Of a stretch of DNA of 64,000 nt, positions 18,799-27,700 are shown in pieces. The position numbers and the translations under genes were made by a program. Within the stretch, counting starts at the first letter, position 1. Each line of letters starts with the position of its first letter. The stretch comes from JAWVFM01 sp963843315 (GTDB taxonomy: Bacteria; Actinomycetota; Thermoleophilia; Solirubrobacterales; 70-9). The stretch is taken from positions 248,001-312,000 of the forward strand of contig CAWJJU010000002.1 of the NCBI GenBank assembly GCA_963843315.1, written 5' to 3'. The notes beneath the pieces are model-generated. The model had not been told where the DNA came from. It made no database searches and saw only the letters and a program-made list of their open reading frames with translations.

Positions 18799-19660
18799 GG
18801 CGCTCGCGCCGCAGCGCCTGGCCCAGGCAGTGGGCGCCGCCGCCGCCCTGGGTGAACATCGAGAGCTCCGGGTCGAAGACCTCGATGCCGAGCGCGCGCA
18901 GCTGTTCGTTCAGCGACTCGGCGGCACGGGCGGAGATCGCGCGGTCATCGCCCAGCGAGATCGCGTTGACGCCCAGGCCGAAGGCCTGCTCGACCGGGAC
19001 GTCGAGGATCTCGAAGCCGCGGCCCCGCAGCCAGGCGACGAGCCCACCGGGCGCCGCCTCCAAGCAGACGCCCGCGACCTTGGGCGCGAGGATCGATACG
19101 AGGACGTCGATGTGCACGAACTGGCTCGGGATGGGCTCGATGCGCACCTCCCAGCCCTCGGCCTCCAGCCAGCCCGCGAGCTGCCGGGCCGCGGCGACCT
19201 CGGTGCGCTCCTCGCCGTTGCCGATGATCACCGCGCCCGGCTCGACGATGAGGACGTCGCCGCCCTCGATCGCGCCGGCGGTGATCATCTTCCAGATCGG
19301 GATCTCGGCCTCCTGGTAGAAGCGGATGACGGGGGCGTACTCGCCGCGGCGCCACGACTGCTTCATCTGCGTGACGACGGGGCCGGCGGGGAAGGTCACG
19401 CTCGAGTCGCGCGCGAACACCTGGTAGGGCAGCGCCGGGTCCGGCTCGAGGAAGTGGCAGGTCACGCCCGCCGACCGGTAGGCGGCGACGAGCTCGCGGT
19501 GCTGGGAAGCAGCGGCCTCGGCGTCGAACTTCGCTCCGCTCGCGAGCGTCGCCTTCGAGATGGCGCTGGTGGCGAGCCAGCGGAAGTTGTCGGGCGCGCA
19601 CAGAAGTACGTCGTGAAGGCGCCCCGTCTCCGAGTCGACTCCCCAGGCGGGCTCGCTCAC
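18791..19660 (-). CDS. amidinotransferase/deiminase-fold enzyme (DDAH/ADI/AgDI-like)
   Basis: 289 aa. It belongs to the guanidino-group-modifying superfamily, which uses a Cys-His-acid site: FARDSSVTF (guanidinium-binding Asp), AIEGGDVLIVEPGAVIIGNGEERT, SQFVHIDVLVSIL (catalytic His) and, near the C-terminus, FTQGGGGAHCLGQALRRE (catalytic Cys). The GGGGxHC ending resembles arginine and agmatine deiminases, while the length is close to DDAH. It would convert a guanidine to a ureido group and ammonia. The upstream gene is a PLP decarboxylase (4-bp ATGA overlap) and the downstream gene a carbamoylase (8-bp overlap). The context suggests arginine or agmatine as substrate, but dimethylarginine cannot be excluded. 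Confidence 0.85.
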   Translation of the reverse strand: MSEPAWGVDSETGRLHDVLLCAPDNFRWLATSAISKATLASGAKFDAEAAASQHRELVAAYRSAGVTCHFLEPDPALPYQVFARDSSVTFPAGPVVTQMKQSWRRGEYAPVIRFYQEAEIPIWKMITAGAIEGGDVLIVEPGAVIIGNGEERTEVAAARQLAGWLEAEGWEVRIEPIPSQFVHIDVLVSILAPKVAGVCLEAAPGGLVAWLRGRGFEILDVPVEQAFGLGVNAISLGDDRAISARAAESLNEQLRALGIEVFDPELSMFTQGGGGAHCLGQALRRERLG

Positions 19661-21129
19661 GCGCCAACCACCCTGATCGTCTTCAGCGTCCTGTCAACGG
19701 CTCCTCGCACCTTGCCTCCATGGTCGATCGTCTCCCTTATGTAGTCGATCGTCTCGGCCGTGAGCAGCTCGCCCGGCAGGACGTTGGGGATTCCCGGCGG
19801 GTAGGTGGCGAGCGACTCGGCGGCGATTCTCCCCTCGGCCGCCTCGAACGCAATGACGTCCTGGGGGGCGAGGAAGGCATCGCGCGGGCTCATCGCGAGC
19901 GATCCCCACGGAGGCGCGGGTGCGAACTCGCGGCCCACCTCGTGCTCGACGTCGCCGAGCGCGGTAACGGCGTGCTCGAGTGCGCCGACCAGACGCGCGC
20001 CCTCCTCGGCCGTGTCCCCGCCCATGCCGAACACCGAGACGACCACGGTCTCCGAAGCCAGCTCGAGGTTGACGTCGTCGAGCTCCAGCATCAGCGCCGC
20101 CAGGCGATGCCCCGTCGTCCCGGTGCCGCGGACGTCGACGCTCAGGCGCAGCGGGTCCCAGCCGTGGACTCCGCGCGCCCCGGTCAGGCGCTCGTCGAGC
20201 ACGTCGAGGCCGGGCAGTGAGCGGACGCGCTCGCGCAGGAGGTTCAGATCGGCGATCGTGCGGGTCAACAGCTCCTCGCCGCGCGTGGCGGCGTGGCGGC
20301 GTGCCGCGTCGAGCGAGCCCGACAGCAAAGCGCTCGGGCTGGTGGTCTCCGTGAGGGTCACTGCCCGGTCCACCAGCTCGGGCTCGATCATCCCTCCGCG
20401 GCCAAGGTGAAGTACCGCTGACTGCGTGAGGCTGCCCAGGATCTTGTGGGTTGAGGAGAGCACGAGGTCCGCGCCGCAATCGAGGGCGCTGCGAGGCAGC
20501 GCCGAGCAGAAGCGCAGGTGGGCGCCCCAGGCCTCGTCCACGAGCAACGGGACGCCGTGCTCGTGGGCCACCTCGGCGAGCCCTTCGACATCGGCCACCG
20601 CTCCGAAGTAGGTCGGCGAGACGGCGTGCGCGGCGATCGCGCCGGGCGTGGAGTCCAGCGCCTCGGCGAGCGCGTCGGGGGTGAGGCAGTGGGCGATCCC
20701 CAGCTCGGGGTCGACCTCGGGTGCGACGAAGCTGGGCTCGAGGCCGGCGAGGACGAGGCCGTCGATGGTGCTCGAGTGCGCGTTTCGCTGCACCACCGTC
20801 CGCGCACCGAGATGGCGCACCGCGATGCAGGCGGCCTGGTTGCCCTGCGAGCCGCCGTTGACCAAGAACCAGCTTTGCTCGGCGCCCCAGGCGTCGGCGG
20901 CCAGCTCCTGGGCGCGATTGAAGGGTGTGGGGAGGGGGCCGACGTCGATGCCCTCGATCAGGCCGGGGATGTCGAGGTCGAACGCGGCGGGGCCGAATGC
21001 ATCGACCATCGCCGGGTCGGCCCCCGCTCCCGCCCGGTGCCCCGGGACGTGAAAGCGGCCCGGGTGGCGGGCCGCGTAGGCCACGAGCGCGTCGAAGTAG
21101 GGCGCCTCTGCCTGGGGGTTCGAGGGCAC
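19657..21129 (-). CDS. Orn/Lys/Arg decarboxylase (PLP, fold I)
   Basis: 490 aa. It has family motifs FHVPGHRAGAGADP, LVNGGSQGNQAA (phosphate loop), QRNAHSST, LLVDEAWGAHLRF (Asp to PLP nitrogen) and the Schiff-base Lys in SSTHKILGSLTQS. The C-terminal small domain ends YPPGIPNVLPGE, diagnostic of the ornithine/lysine/arginine decarboxylase major-domain family as found in Bacillus SpeA. It would produce agmatine, putrescine or cadaverine. It is the first gene of a three-gene overlapping operon with the deiminase-like and carbamoylase genes; arginine or ornithine is therefore the favoured substrate (inference). Confidence 0.9.
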   Translation of the reverse strand: MPSNPQAEAPYFDALVAYAARHPGRFHVPGHRAGAGADPAMVDAFGPAAFDLDIPGLIEGIDVGPLPTPFNRAQELAADAWGAEQSWFLVNGGSQGNQAACIAVRHLGARTVVQRNAHSSTIDGLVLAGLEPSFVAPEVDPELGIAHCLTPDALAEALDSTPGAIAAHAVSPTYFGAVADVEGLAEVAHEHGVPLLVDEAWGAHLRFCSALPRSALDCGADLVLSSTHKILGSLTQSAVLHLGRGGMIEPELVDRAVTLTETTSPSALLSGSLDAARRHAATRGEELLTRTIADLNLLRERVRSLPGLDVLDERLTGARGVHGWDPLRLSVDVRGTGTTGHRLAALMLELDDVNLELASETVVVSVFGMGGDTAEEGARLVGALEHAVTALGDVEHEVGREFAPAPPWGSLAMSPRDAFLAPQDVIAFEAAEGRIAAESLATYPPGIPNVLPGELLTAETIDYIRETIDHGGKVRGAVDRTLKTIRVVGA

Positions 21130-21158
21130 GCCTCGACGCTAGCACCCCCACCCCGCCC

Positions 21159-21206
21159 GAGAACGTCCCTCCTTGATGGCTATACAGGGCAATGAGGGAC
21201 GTTCAT
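21159..21206. repeat. inverted-repeat element, copy A
   Basis: About 48 bp. Arms GAACGTCCCTC and GAGGGACGTTC (11-bp perfect stem) flank a centre containing CTATACAGGG. A second copy lies at 21221-21268 in opposite orientation. It sits between the decarboxylase promoter side and the next minus-strand gene's end, so it could also terminate that gene. Confidence 0.75.
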
Positions 21207-21220
21207 CGGTTCGCGAACCC

Positions 21221-21268
21221 AAGAACGTCCCGGAGTACCCCGTATAGGGATCAACGAGGGACGTTCTC
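21221..21268. repeat. inverted-repeat element, copy B (inverted relative to A)
   Basis: Arms GAACGTCCC/GGGACGTTC flank a centre with CCCCGTATAGGG. Read on the minus strand, it aligns with copy A over the whole 48 bp with only about ten differences, including GAGAACGTCCCTC, TTGAT and CTATAC. This is therefore a head-to-head pair of the same small palindromic element. The end of the following gene touches it. Confidence 0.75.
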
Positions 21269-22295
21269 AGGGGTGGAGGGTGTGGCGGAGGGCCGACGGC
21301 AGACCGTGCCCGCGCCGGCCCAGGCCGACCCAGGCGACGCGTCCGTGCCGAAGCCCCACGAGGCCCACGCGATGTCGCGTCCTCATTGCCCGGATGACCT
21401 TCGTCTTGCCGACACGCGTCGAAGTGGAAGTCCGGAGCTTCTGTCTCGCCACACCCGCTCGCTGCCCCGGCGACACGCCCTTCAACGACTGACCCTTCGC
21501 GCTGGTCAACGCCAACCTCGAGCGGTGGCGCCTGCCTCCGTACGCAACCTTCAGCTTCGCTCCGCCGATCACGCACCAGCGGTCGACGCCGTGCCTGGAC
21601 CTCTTCGGCGGGCCGATCGCCTTGCGCAGGCGCTTGCGGGTCTCGCCCAGCTTCACGTGCCCCACGCGCCTGCCGTGGATGCGCCCGCCGGGAGTCACGC
21701 ACTCGCGGGGGGTGTGACTGCTGCGATACACCCGCGCCCGCTCCTGCGGGGTGTCGACCAGTGCGGTGCACTGGGGATCCGGGTCGGTCTCCAGCAGGAC
21801 GATCACCCCTCCCCCGCCCCCGGGATAGACGTAGGGCTGGTAGGCGGCCGGGACGTAGGGCGTGAAGTCGACGGGCTGCCCGCCGACGCGGAAGTTGTGG
21901 ACGCTCACCCCGCCGATGCCCTTGGCCTTGTCGAAGAAGTAGTCGCCGTCCCAGTGCCAGAGCTCCGGGCCGGATCCCTGCACCACCGACCCGGTCCAGT
22001 GGTCCTTCTGGAAGTAGAAGCACTTGTTGACCGCCTGCGCGGTGCGCGTGGGCTCCTGGCTCAGGAAGTCGACGATGCCGAAGTCGGTGATGTTCTGGTT
22101 GGTCTTGTCGAACTCGACGCAGAAGGGGTCGGCGTTCGGGTGCGGGAAGTCGGTGCCGGTACCGACGTCCTGGTTCTCGCAGCGAAACGGGTTGGAGCCG
22201 TCCCACGGCCCCACGGGCTGAAGCGATTGGGCGTGCGCACTGCCCGCCATCCCCACGGCGGCAAGCACCGCAAGCGCGGCGGCCTTCCCGAACAT
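21267..22295 (-). CDS. secreted protein of unknown function, basic C-terminus
   Basis: 342 aa from the ATG starting MFGKAAALAVLAAVG; the longer frame to 22397 would precede the signal peptide with 34 residues. Cleavage is likely at SAHAQS. The mature N-terminal 190 residues are rich in Trp, Asp and Gly with several cysteines (FRCENQD, PFCVEFD, NKCFYFQKD). The C-terminal 130 residues are strongly basic (KLGETRKRLRKAIGPPKRS). The segment VGHVKLGETRKRLRKAIG resembles a short repeat found in other actinobacterial secreted proteins, but I cannot name a family. The gene is divergent from the Tat protein gene. Confidence 0.6.
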   Translation of the reverse strand: MFGKAAALAVLAAVGMAGSAHAQSLQPVGPWDGSNPFRCENQDVGTGTDFPHPNADPFCVEFDKTNQNITDFGIVDFLSQEPTRTAQAVNKCFYFQKDHWTGSVVQGSGPELWHWDGDYFFDKAKGIGGVSVHNFRVGGQPVDFTPYVPAAYQPYVYPGGGGGVIVLLETDPDPQCTALVDTPQERARVYRSSHTPRECVTPGGRIHGRRVGHVKLGETRKRLRKAIGPPKRSRHGVDRWCVIGGAKLKVAYGGRRHRSRLALTSAKGQSLKGVSPGQRAGVARQKLRTSTSTRVGKTKVIRAMRTRHRVGLVGLRHGRVAWVGLGRRGHGLPSALRHTLHP

Positions 22296-22390
22296 GGCGT
22301 CAACGTAGACCCTGCCGTCTCGCGTTTCCACCGACAACCGGCGACGGTTGTCGGTTGCGGGGCCGGGCCTGGCGGGGCTACCGTCCGCGC

Positions 22391-23074
22391 GTGCCACTCG
22401 ACTCCGCTCTCGAGGGTGCCGTCCGCACCCGGCTGGCGGCCGACCTGTCGCGCCGCGACTTCCTGCGCCGCGCCGGTGGGCTCGGGCTGGGCGCGCTGGT
22501 GGCGGGGGCGCTCCCCGCCGCGGCCCGCATGGCCGTGCCCACCCGCGCGGCGGCGGCCCCCCTGCTGACCGACGCGACGCTCCAGGCCTTCTTCGACACG
22601 ATGGTCCCCGGCAAGAAGGTCGCGAACCTCACCACGGAGCTCGGCAACCCGATCGATCCGAAGGCGATCCTCGGAGTCGACCGCGAGCACGGCGCCGTCT
22701 ACACGGACGCGCTGCTGCTGGCCCACAACGCGAAGATCGGATTCGATGCGCTGTCGGTGCCGTTCCTCGCGCAGCTCGAGACGTTCGCCCTCGCCCAGGG
22801 CGGTCAGTTCCTCGATCTCGATTGGGACGCGCGCGAGGCGGCGTGCAAGCAGGGCCTGGACTTCTCCAACCCCACCCGGATCGTCTGGGAGGCGGCGGCG
22901 GCCGTCCCCTTCACCGCGTTCTGCGCGGCGGCGAACATCAGGAACGCCACCGCGGCCAACTCCGCCGGCTACCGGGTAATGGGTCACCCGGGGACCGCCC
23001 CGCACGGCTACAGGGACTTCTCCTACTCGAGGCGCCTCAACCACGGCCGCACCAAGAAGGGCTACCTGCCATGA
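22391..23074 (+). CDS. Tat-exported small subunit-like protein (gluconate 2-dehydrogenase subunit 3-like)
   Basis: 227 aa from a GTG. The twin-arginine signal SRRDFLRRAGGLGLGALVAGAL is at about residues 20-41. The mature part is mostly helical (TDATLQAFFDTMVPG, AVYTDALLLAHNAKIGFDALSVPFLAQLE) and lacks cofactor motifs, like the small subunits that accompany GMC flavoenzymes. The next gene starts 10 bp downstream and encodes a GMC oxidoreductase, so the two are almost certainly partners. The family link rests on architecture and context rather than a strong motif. Confidence 0.7.
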   Translation: MPLDSALEGAVRTRLAADLSRRDFLRRAGGLGLGALVAGALPAAARMAVPTRAAAAPLLTDATLQAFFDTMVPGKKVANLTTELGNPIDPKAILGVDREHGAVYTDALLLAHNAKIGFDALSVPFLAQLETFALAQGGQFLDLDWDAREAACKQGLDFSNPTRIVWEAAAAVPFTAFCAAANIRNATAANSAGYRVMGHPGTAPHGYRDFSYSRRLNHGRTKKGYLP

Positions 23075-23084
23075 GCGTGGTCGC

Positions 23085-24746
23085 GTGACCGAGCGCGTCG
23101 ACGTCTGCATCGTCGGGTCGGGGTTCGGCGGCTCGATCGCCGCGTGGCGGCTCGCGGAGCTCTACCGAGCCGCGGACGAGAAGCCCAGCGTCGTGGTGCT
23201 CGAGCGCGGCCTGGAGATGGGGCACACCGACTTTCGCCAGTCGATGGATGTCGACCACCTCTCCAACGTCTACGAGCTGATCCAGGGCCAGGGCGCGCAG
23301 GTGGTCACCGCGAACCTCGTCGGCGGCGGCTCGAACCTCTATCTGGCCGCCTCACTGCGCGCGCCGTCGGAAACCTTCGAGCGCACCGACGTCCGCTCCG
23401 ACGACGGGCCCCGCCGGCGGCTGTGGCCCAAGCAACTGTCGCGGGGGTCGCTCGATCGCTACTACGCCCGCGCCGAGCGCGGCCTCCGCGTCGCGCCCAC
23501 CACCTGGGACCGGGTCTCGAAGTCGGGCGGCCTGTGGGCGGCGATGCTCCGAGAGTCGGGGTTCACCTGCGACCGCGTGCCGCTGGCCATCAGCCCTGAG
23601 CGTTGCGTCAACGCCAAGTGGTGCTACACGGGCTGCGTCTTCGGGGCGAAGAACTCGCTCATCACCAACTACCTCGCGTCGGCGAAGCGGGCCGGCGTGG
23701 AGGTGCGCCCGCTGGTTCAGGCGAACTCGATCTCGCAATCGAACGCGCGGCCGTACCGCTACCTGGTCCACGGCAACCGCGTCGATCCGGACACGAAGCA
23801 ATCGGCGGGCTCGATCATGGACATCGAGTGCAAGGTCGTGATCCTCGCCGCCGGCGCGATGGGCACGCCCCCGCTGCTGCTGCGCTCGCAGCCCTCGCTG
23901 CCCTCGCTCTCGCCGCAGGTGGGCAAGCACCTGGGGGTCAACGGCGACCACGTCGCCGCGATCGAGATCGACCCCCGCAAGGTCCGCGACGTGCTGGGCC
24001 TGCCCGGCTTCGGCGAGTTCTACAAGGGGCGTCCCATCACCACCATGAGCTACGACTACTGGGCGGGCAAGCGGGGCAGCCGCCACGACGGCACCCGGTT
24101 CACCCTCCAGGAGATCCTGCTCTCACAGCTGACCAACTTCCTCTACGACGACGGTCGCAAGCCCGAGGGCGAGCCGAGCTGGTGGGGCCGTCAGAAGAAG
24201 CGCTCGATCTCGACCTGGAACAACCACATCGAGATCCTCGCCATGGTCGAGGACACGGCCGACGGGACCTTCTACGCGGCGCCCCCGGAGGGCGGTGGCG
24301 CGGTGCAGCCCAACGGCGGACCGGTCGCGGTGGGCCTGTTCAACTACGACATGTCCGAGCAGTCGCTGCGCGTCCGCGAGGCCGCCAACCAGGCCATCAA
24401 GAAGATCGCCGAGCGCCGGGGCATCGGCCGCTTCCTGAAGCTGGCTGAGACCGAGGGCGTGTACGCGGCCCATCCTCTGGGCGGCTGCCGGATGGCCGAC
24501 GACGTTGCCCACGGCGTGGTCGACCACCGCTGCGAGGCGTTCGGCAACGAGGGGCTGTTCCTCATGGACTCCTCCGTCATCCCCACGAGCCTGGGCGTCA
24601 ACCCGTCGCTGACCATCTCGGCCGTCTGCGAGCGCGCGGCCGACCATCTGGTGTCCCGCGGGCACCGATACGGGCTGCCCACGCCGCCCCGCCGGCTGCG
24701 CCTGCGAACGCCCGCCGAGCACGTCGGCCCGCGCGTCCATCCCTGA
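23085..24746 (+). CDS. GMC family FAD-dependent oxidoreductase
   Basis: 553 aa from a GTG. It has N-terminal FAD-binding VDVCIVGSGFGGSIAAWRLAE, the GMC segment VVTANLVGGGSNLYLAASLR, VVILAAGAMGTPPLLLRS, and the C-terminal signature AHPLGGCRMADD...LFLMDSSVIPTSLGVNPSLTISAVCERAA. This resembles the cholesterol-oxidase/vanillyl branch of the GMC family, oxidising an alcohol to a ketone or aldehyde. It has no export signal of its own and may be carried by, or work with, the Tat protein encoded 10 bp upstream. The substrate is unknown; a sterol or other hydrophobic alcohol is possible. Confidence 0.87.
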   Translation: MTERVDVCIVGSGFGGSIAAWRLAELYRAADEKPSVVVLERGLEMGHTDFRQSMDVDHLSNVYELIQGQGAQVVTANLVGGGSNLYLAASLRAPSETFERTDVRSDDGPRRRLWPKQLSRGSLDRYYARAERGLRVAPTTWDRVSKSGGLWAAMLRESGFTCDRVPLAISPERCVNAKWCYTGCVFGAKNSLITNYLASAKRAGVEVRPLVQANSISQSNARPYRYLVHGNRVDPDTKQSAGSIMDIECKVVILAAGAMGTPPLLLRSQPSLPSLSPQVGKHLGVNGDHVAAIEIDPRKVRDVLGLPGFGEFYKGRPITTMSYDYWAGKRGSRHDGTRFTLQEILLSQLTNFLYDDGRKPEGEPSWWGRQKKRSISTWNNHIEILAMVEDTADGTFYAAPPEGGGAVQPNGGPVAVGLFNYDMSEQSLRVREAANQAIKKIAERRGIGRFLKLAETEGVYAAHPLGGCRMADDVAHGVVDHRCEAFGNEGLFLMDSSVIPTSLGVNPSLTISAVCERAADHLVSRGHRYGLPTPPRRLRLRTPAEHVGPRVHP

Positions 24747-24870
24747 GCCTGCGCGCCCGATTGCCCCGGGCGGCGGCTGCTACCTTTGCGCCGTCCTTGG
24801 ACGACGACGACCACCCTCCTCGAAGTACCGGGCGTCATAGGGAGGCCCACCGCCCGGCGACGGCAGGCCG

Positions 24871-26193
24871 ATGACCGTTCTCCTGCTCTTCGCCCTGCTG
24901 GTCCTCGTTGCCCTCAACGGGCTCTTCGTCGCGGCAGAGATCGGCCTCGTGCGCTCGCGCAAGGCCCGCCTGGAGGTCATGGCGAAGGACGGCGTTCGCG
25001 GGGCGCGCCTCGCCGTCGGCCAGCTCGACCGCCTCACCGAGTACATCGCCGCCTGCCAGGTGGGAGTGACCCTGTGCTCCATCGGCATCGGCTTCCTCGG
25101 CGAGCCCTCGCTCAAGGAGCTCCTGAAGCCGGTCTTCGGCGGCCTCTCCGACACGGCCTCGACCACGATCGCGCTGATCCTCGCCTTCCTCATCGTCACC
25201 TGCATCCAGATCGCGTTCGGCGAGTTGGTCCCCAAGCTCATCGCCATCGCGCGCACCGAGGACGTCCTGCGGCGCCTCGCTCGCCCACTGGGGATCTTCC
25301 AGGCGCTGTCGCGGCCGCTGAGCAAGGCCCTCACCTCGGTCGCCACCCGGACGGTGCGGCTCATGGGCGTGAACTCCGCCGGTTTCGACGACACCCACAC
25401 CTCCGAGGACATCAAGGTGATCATCTCCCAGTCCGCCGGCGCCTCCCTCGACCCGGGTGAGGCCGGCATGCTGGGGGGCGTCTTTCACCTCCACGAGCAG
25501 GAGGCTCGCGAGGTGATGACCCCGGTCCCCGCAGTCGTCACCGTCGACGCCACCGATACGGTCGAGGAGGCGCTGCGCCGCTGCATCTCCTCCGGACACA
25601 CGAGGCTCGTGGTGATCGAAGACGACAACCCCGACAAGGTCCGCGGTGTCGTCCACAACAACAGCCTCGCCCGGCTCTACATGAACGCCGGCCCCGGCGC
25701 CCCCCTGGAGCCGGCCGTGCGGGAGATCCCGATCTATCCCGAGACCAAGCCCCTGGACGACCTCCTGGCCGAGCTCCAGCGCCAGCGAAGCTCCCTCGCC
25801 GTCGTCTCGGACGAGTACGGCAGGACCGTCGGGATCGTCACGGTCGAGGACATCCTCGAGGAGGTCGTGGGCGAGATCGAGGACGAGACCGACCCCCGCG
25901 CGGCCGAGGTGCGCAAGCTGACCGACGGCGACTTCTACGTCCGCGGCCACGTGTCGCTGGGCGACCTCCTCGACGCCGGCATCGAGCTGCCGGTCGACAC
26001 CGACGCGTTCAACTCGATCGGCGGCTACGTCTTCTCCGAGCTCGGCCGGCTCCCCAAGCGCGGCGATCGCATCACCGCCGACGGCTATGAGATCCGCGTC
26101 GAGTCCGTGCGCGACAACCGCATCGTGGCCGTGCGCATCCACGCGGGCGGGACGGCCGAGTTCCCGGCGGCGCCCGGCCCCGAGCAGGGCTAG
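24871..26193 (+). CDS. CNNM/CorC-HlyC family membrane protein with CBS domains
   Basis: 440 aa. The order is a DUF21 membrane domain (about residues 1-190, VLVALNGLFVAAEIGLVRSRKARLE), a CBS pair (about 205-330, VMTPVPAVVTVDATDTVEEAL and SSLAVVSDEYGRTVGIVTVEDILEEVVGEIEDETD), and a CorC_HlyC domain to the end (GHVSLGDLLDAGIELP, GYVFSELGRLPKRGD). Such proteins are Mg2+/Co2+ transport or efflux factors regulated by nucleotide binding to the CBS pair; the 'hemolysin' name is historical. The 3' end meets the convergent histidine kinase gene with 3 bp between stop codons. Confidence 0.92.
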   Translation: MTVLLLFALLVLVALNGLFVAAEIGLVRSRKARLEVMAKDGVRGARLAVGQLDRLTEYIAACQVGVTLCSIGIGFLGEPSLKELLKPVFGGLSDTASTTIALILAFLIVTCIQIAFGELVPKLIAIARTEDVLRRLARPLGIFQALSRPLSKALTSVATRTVRLMGVNSAGFDDTHTSEDIKVIISQSAGASLDPGEAGMLGGVFHLHEQEAREVMTPVPAVVTVDATDTVEEALRRCISSGHTRLVVIEDDNPDKVRGVVHNNSLARLYMNAGPGAPLEPAVREIPIYPETKPLDDLLAELQRQRSSLAVVSDEYGRTVGIVTVEDILEEVVGEIEDETDPRAAEVRKLTDGDFYVRGHVSLGDLLDAGIELPVDTDAFNSIGGYVFSELGRLPKRGDRITADGYEIRVESVRDNRIVAVRIHAGGTAEFPAAPGPEQG

Positions 26194-26196
26194 GTG

Positions 26197-27558
26197 CTAG
26201 GCCGGCCCCGCCTCGGCGGGGATGTCCCGGCCGGACCGCGGCGCGCCGTCCCGGGCCTCGCCAAGGGCCGGCACCGTCAGCACGACCGTCGTCCCGAGGC
26301 CGGAGCGGCTGGTGATCTCGAGCGTGCCCGAGTGCAGCTCGACGATCTCGCGCGCGATGGCGAGGCCGAGGCCCGTGCCCTTGGTCCCCAGCGCCGAGCT
26401 GGCGCGGAAGAAGCGCTCGCCCACTTGGCCCAGCTCCTCGTCGGGAATGCCGACGCCGTCGTCGGCGATCTCGACCACGACCTTCTCGCCGCTGCGCGTC
26501 GCCCCGATCCTGACCGTGCCGCCTTCTTGGCTGTACTTGACGGCGTTGGAGAGGAGGTTGGCGAGCACCAGCTCGAGCCGCGCCTGATCGGCGTCCACCG
26601 CCAGCCCGGGCTCGATCCTGGTCTGGATCGTCACCCCTCGCTGGGCCGCGGGCGCCTCGTACTCGCGGCTGACGATCTCCAATGAGTCCCCGAGGGGGAA
26701 CCGGGTGCGCCGCAGCGTCACCGCCCCCGCGTCCATCTGCGCGAGCTCCAGCAGCTCGTCGACGACCTGCTCCAGGCGCTGGGCGCTTCGCCTCGTGCCG
26801 GCGACGATCTCGCGCTGCTCGCCGCTGAGCTCGCCGGCCTCGCCCTCCAGCAGCTCCTCGGAGTGCATGAGGATCACGCTCAAGGGGCTGCGCAACTCGT
26901 GGGCGGCGGTCGAGATGAAGCGGTCGCGGGACTCGTCCAGGCGCCGGAGTTCCTCGGCCACGTCGCGGGCGTCCTTGGCCTCCGCCCGGACGTCGATCTC
27001 CTCCTCGCGGATCTCGCGGGCGACCCAGGTGACGAAGGCCATGAAGAGCGCCGACACCAGCCCCGTGAGCACGAGGCGAACGGTGTCGTTGGCGGAGTGG
27101 GCGTCGTAGGCAACCGGCAGGCAGGCCAGCGCCATCACGCCCGCGGCGAGGGTGAGCACCCGGCGCAGGCCCTGAGGGCCGACCGAACCGGCGACCAGCG
27201 GGAACAGCGCGGAATAGGGCGAGCCGGCGCCGCCGGTCAGCCAGACGAAGACGGCGATCCCCGCCGCCAGCAGCAGGTTGGCCCCGAGCTGGCGGTCGGC
27301 GTCGACCAGCCTCGTCCTCACCAGCAGCGCCACGCCCGTCGCCGCCTGCACCAGCGCGACCGTCAAGAGGACGGGCCAGCCGGCGTCGCCGATCGAGCTC
27401 TGATCTGCGGGGGAAGCGGGCAACAGGACCAGCACCAGGAGCGGGGCGACGACGAGCTCCCAGCCGAGAATGCGCTGCGAGCGATACAGGCGGCGCTCGG
27501 GCACGTCGAGCGTCAGCCTCTCCCTGCGCGTCAGGGCCGTAATCGAGGGTCCGCTCAC
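26197..27558 (-). CDS. membrane sensor histidine kinase
   Basis: About 453 aa from the GTG that begins VSGPSITALTRRERL; GTG at 27567 is also possible. Five or six helices (to about residue 205) have no large periplasmic loop, so a membrane or cytosolic signal is likely. HisKA follows with FISTAAHELRSPLSVILMHSEE (phospho-accepting His), and the ATPase domain has NLLSNAVKYS (N box), IADDGVGIPDEEL (G1), FFRASSALGTKGTGLGLAIA (F/G2 boxes). No response regulator lies next to it, so it is an orphan kinase in this window. It is convergent with the CNNM gene. Confidence 0.92.
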   Translation of the reverse strand: MSGPSITALTRRERLTLDVPERRLYRSQRILGWELVVAPLLVLVLLPASPADQSSIGDAGWPVLLTVALVQAATGVALLVRTRLVDADRQLGANLLLAAGIAVFVWLTGGAGSPYSALFPLVAGSVGPQGLRRVLTLAAGVMALACLPVAYDAHSANDTVRLVLTGLVSALFMAFVTWVAREIREEEIDVRAEAKDARDVAEELRRLDESRDRFISTAAHELRSPLSVILMHSEELLEGEAGELSGEQREIVAGTRRSAQRLEQVVDELLELAQMDAGAVTLRRTRFPLGDSLEIVSREYEAPAAQRGVTIQTRIEPGLAVDADQARLELVLANLLSNAVKYSQEGGTVRIGATRSGEKVVVEIADDGVGIPDEELGQVGERFFRASSALGTKGTGLGLAIAREIVELHSGTLEITSRSGLGTTVVLTVPALGEARDGAPRSGRDIPAEAGPA

Positions 27559-27700
27559 GCCGATCACCCTAGATGAGCGCCCCGCCGGTGCCGGATCGGC
27601 CGGGACGGCCCCCGTAAGGGCGCTATTTGCGCCTGGCGACCCCATCGCCTTCCGTCCGCGAGCGTTCGTAGCTTGGAGCGAGTCGAGGAAAGGAACCCTG

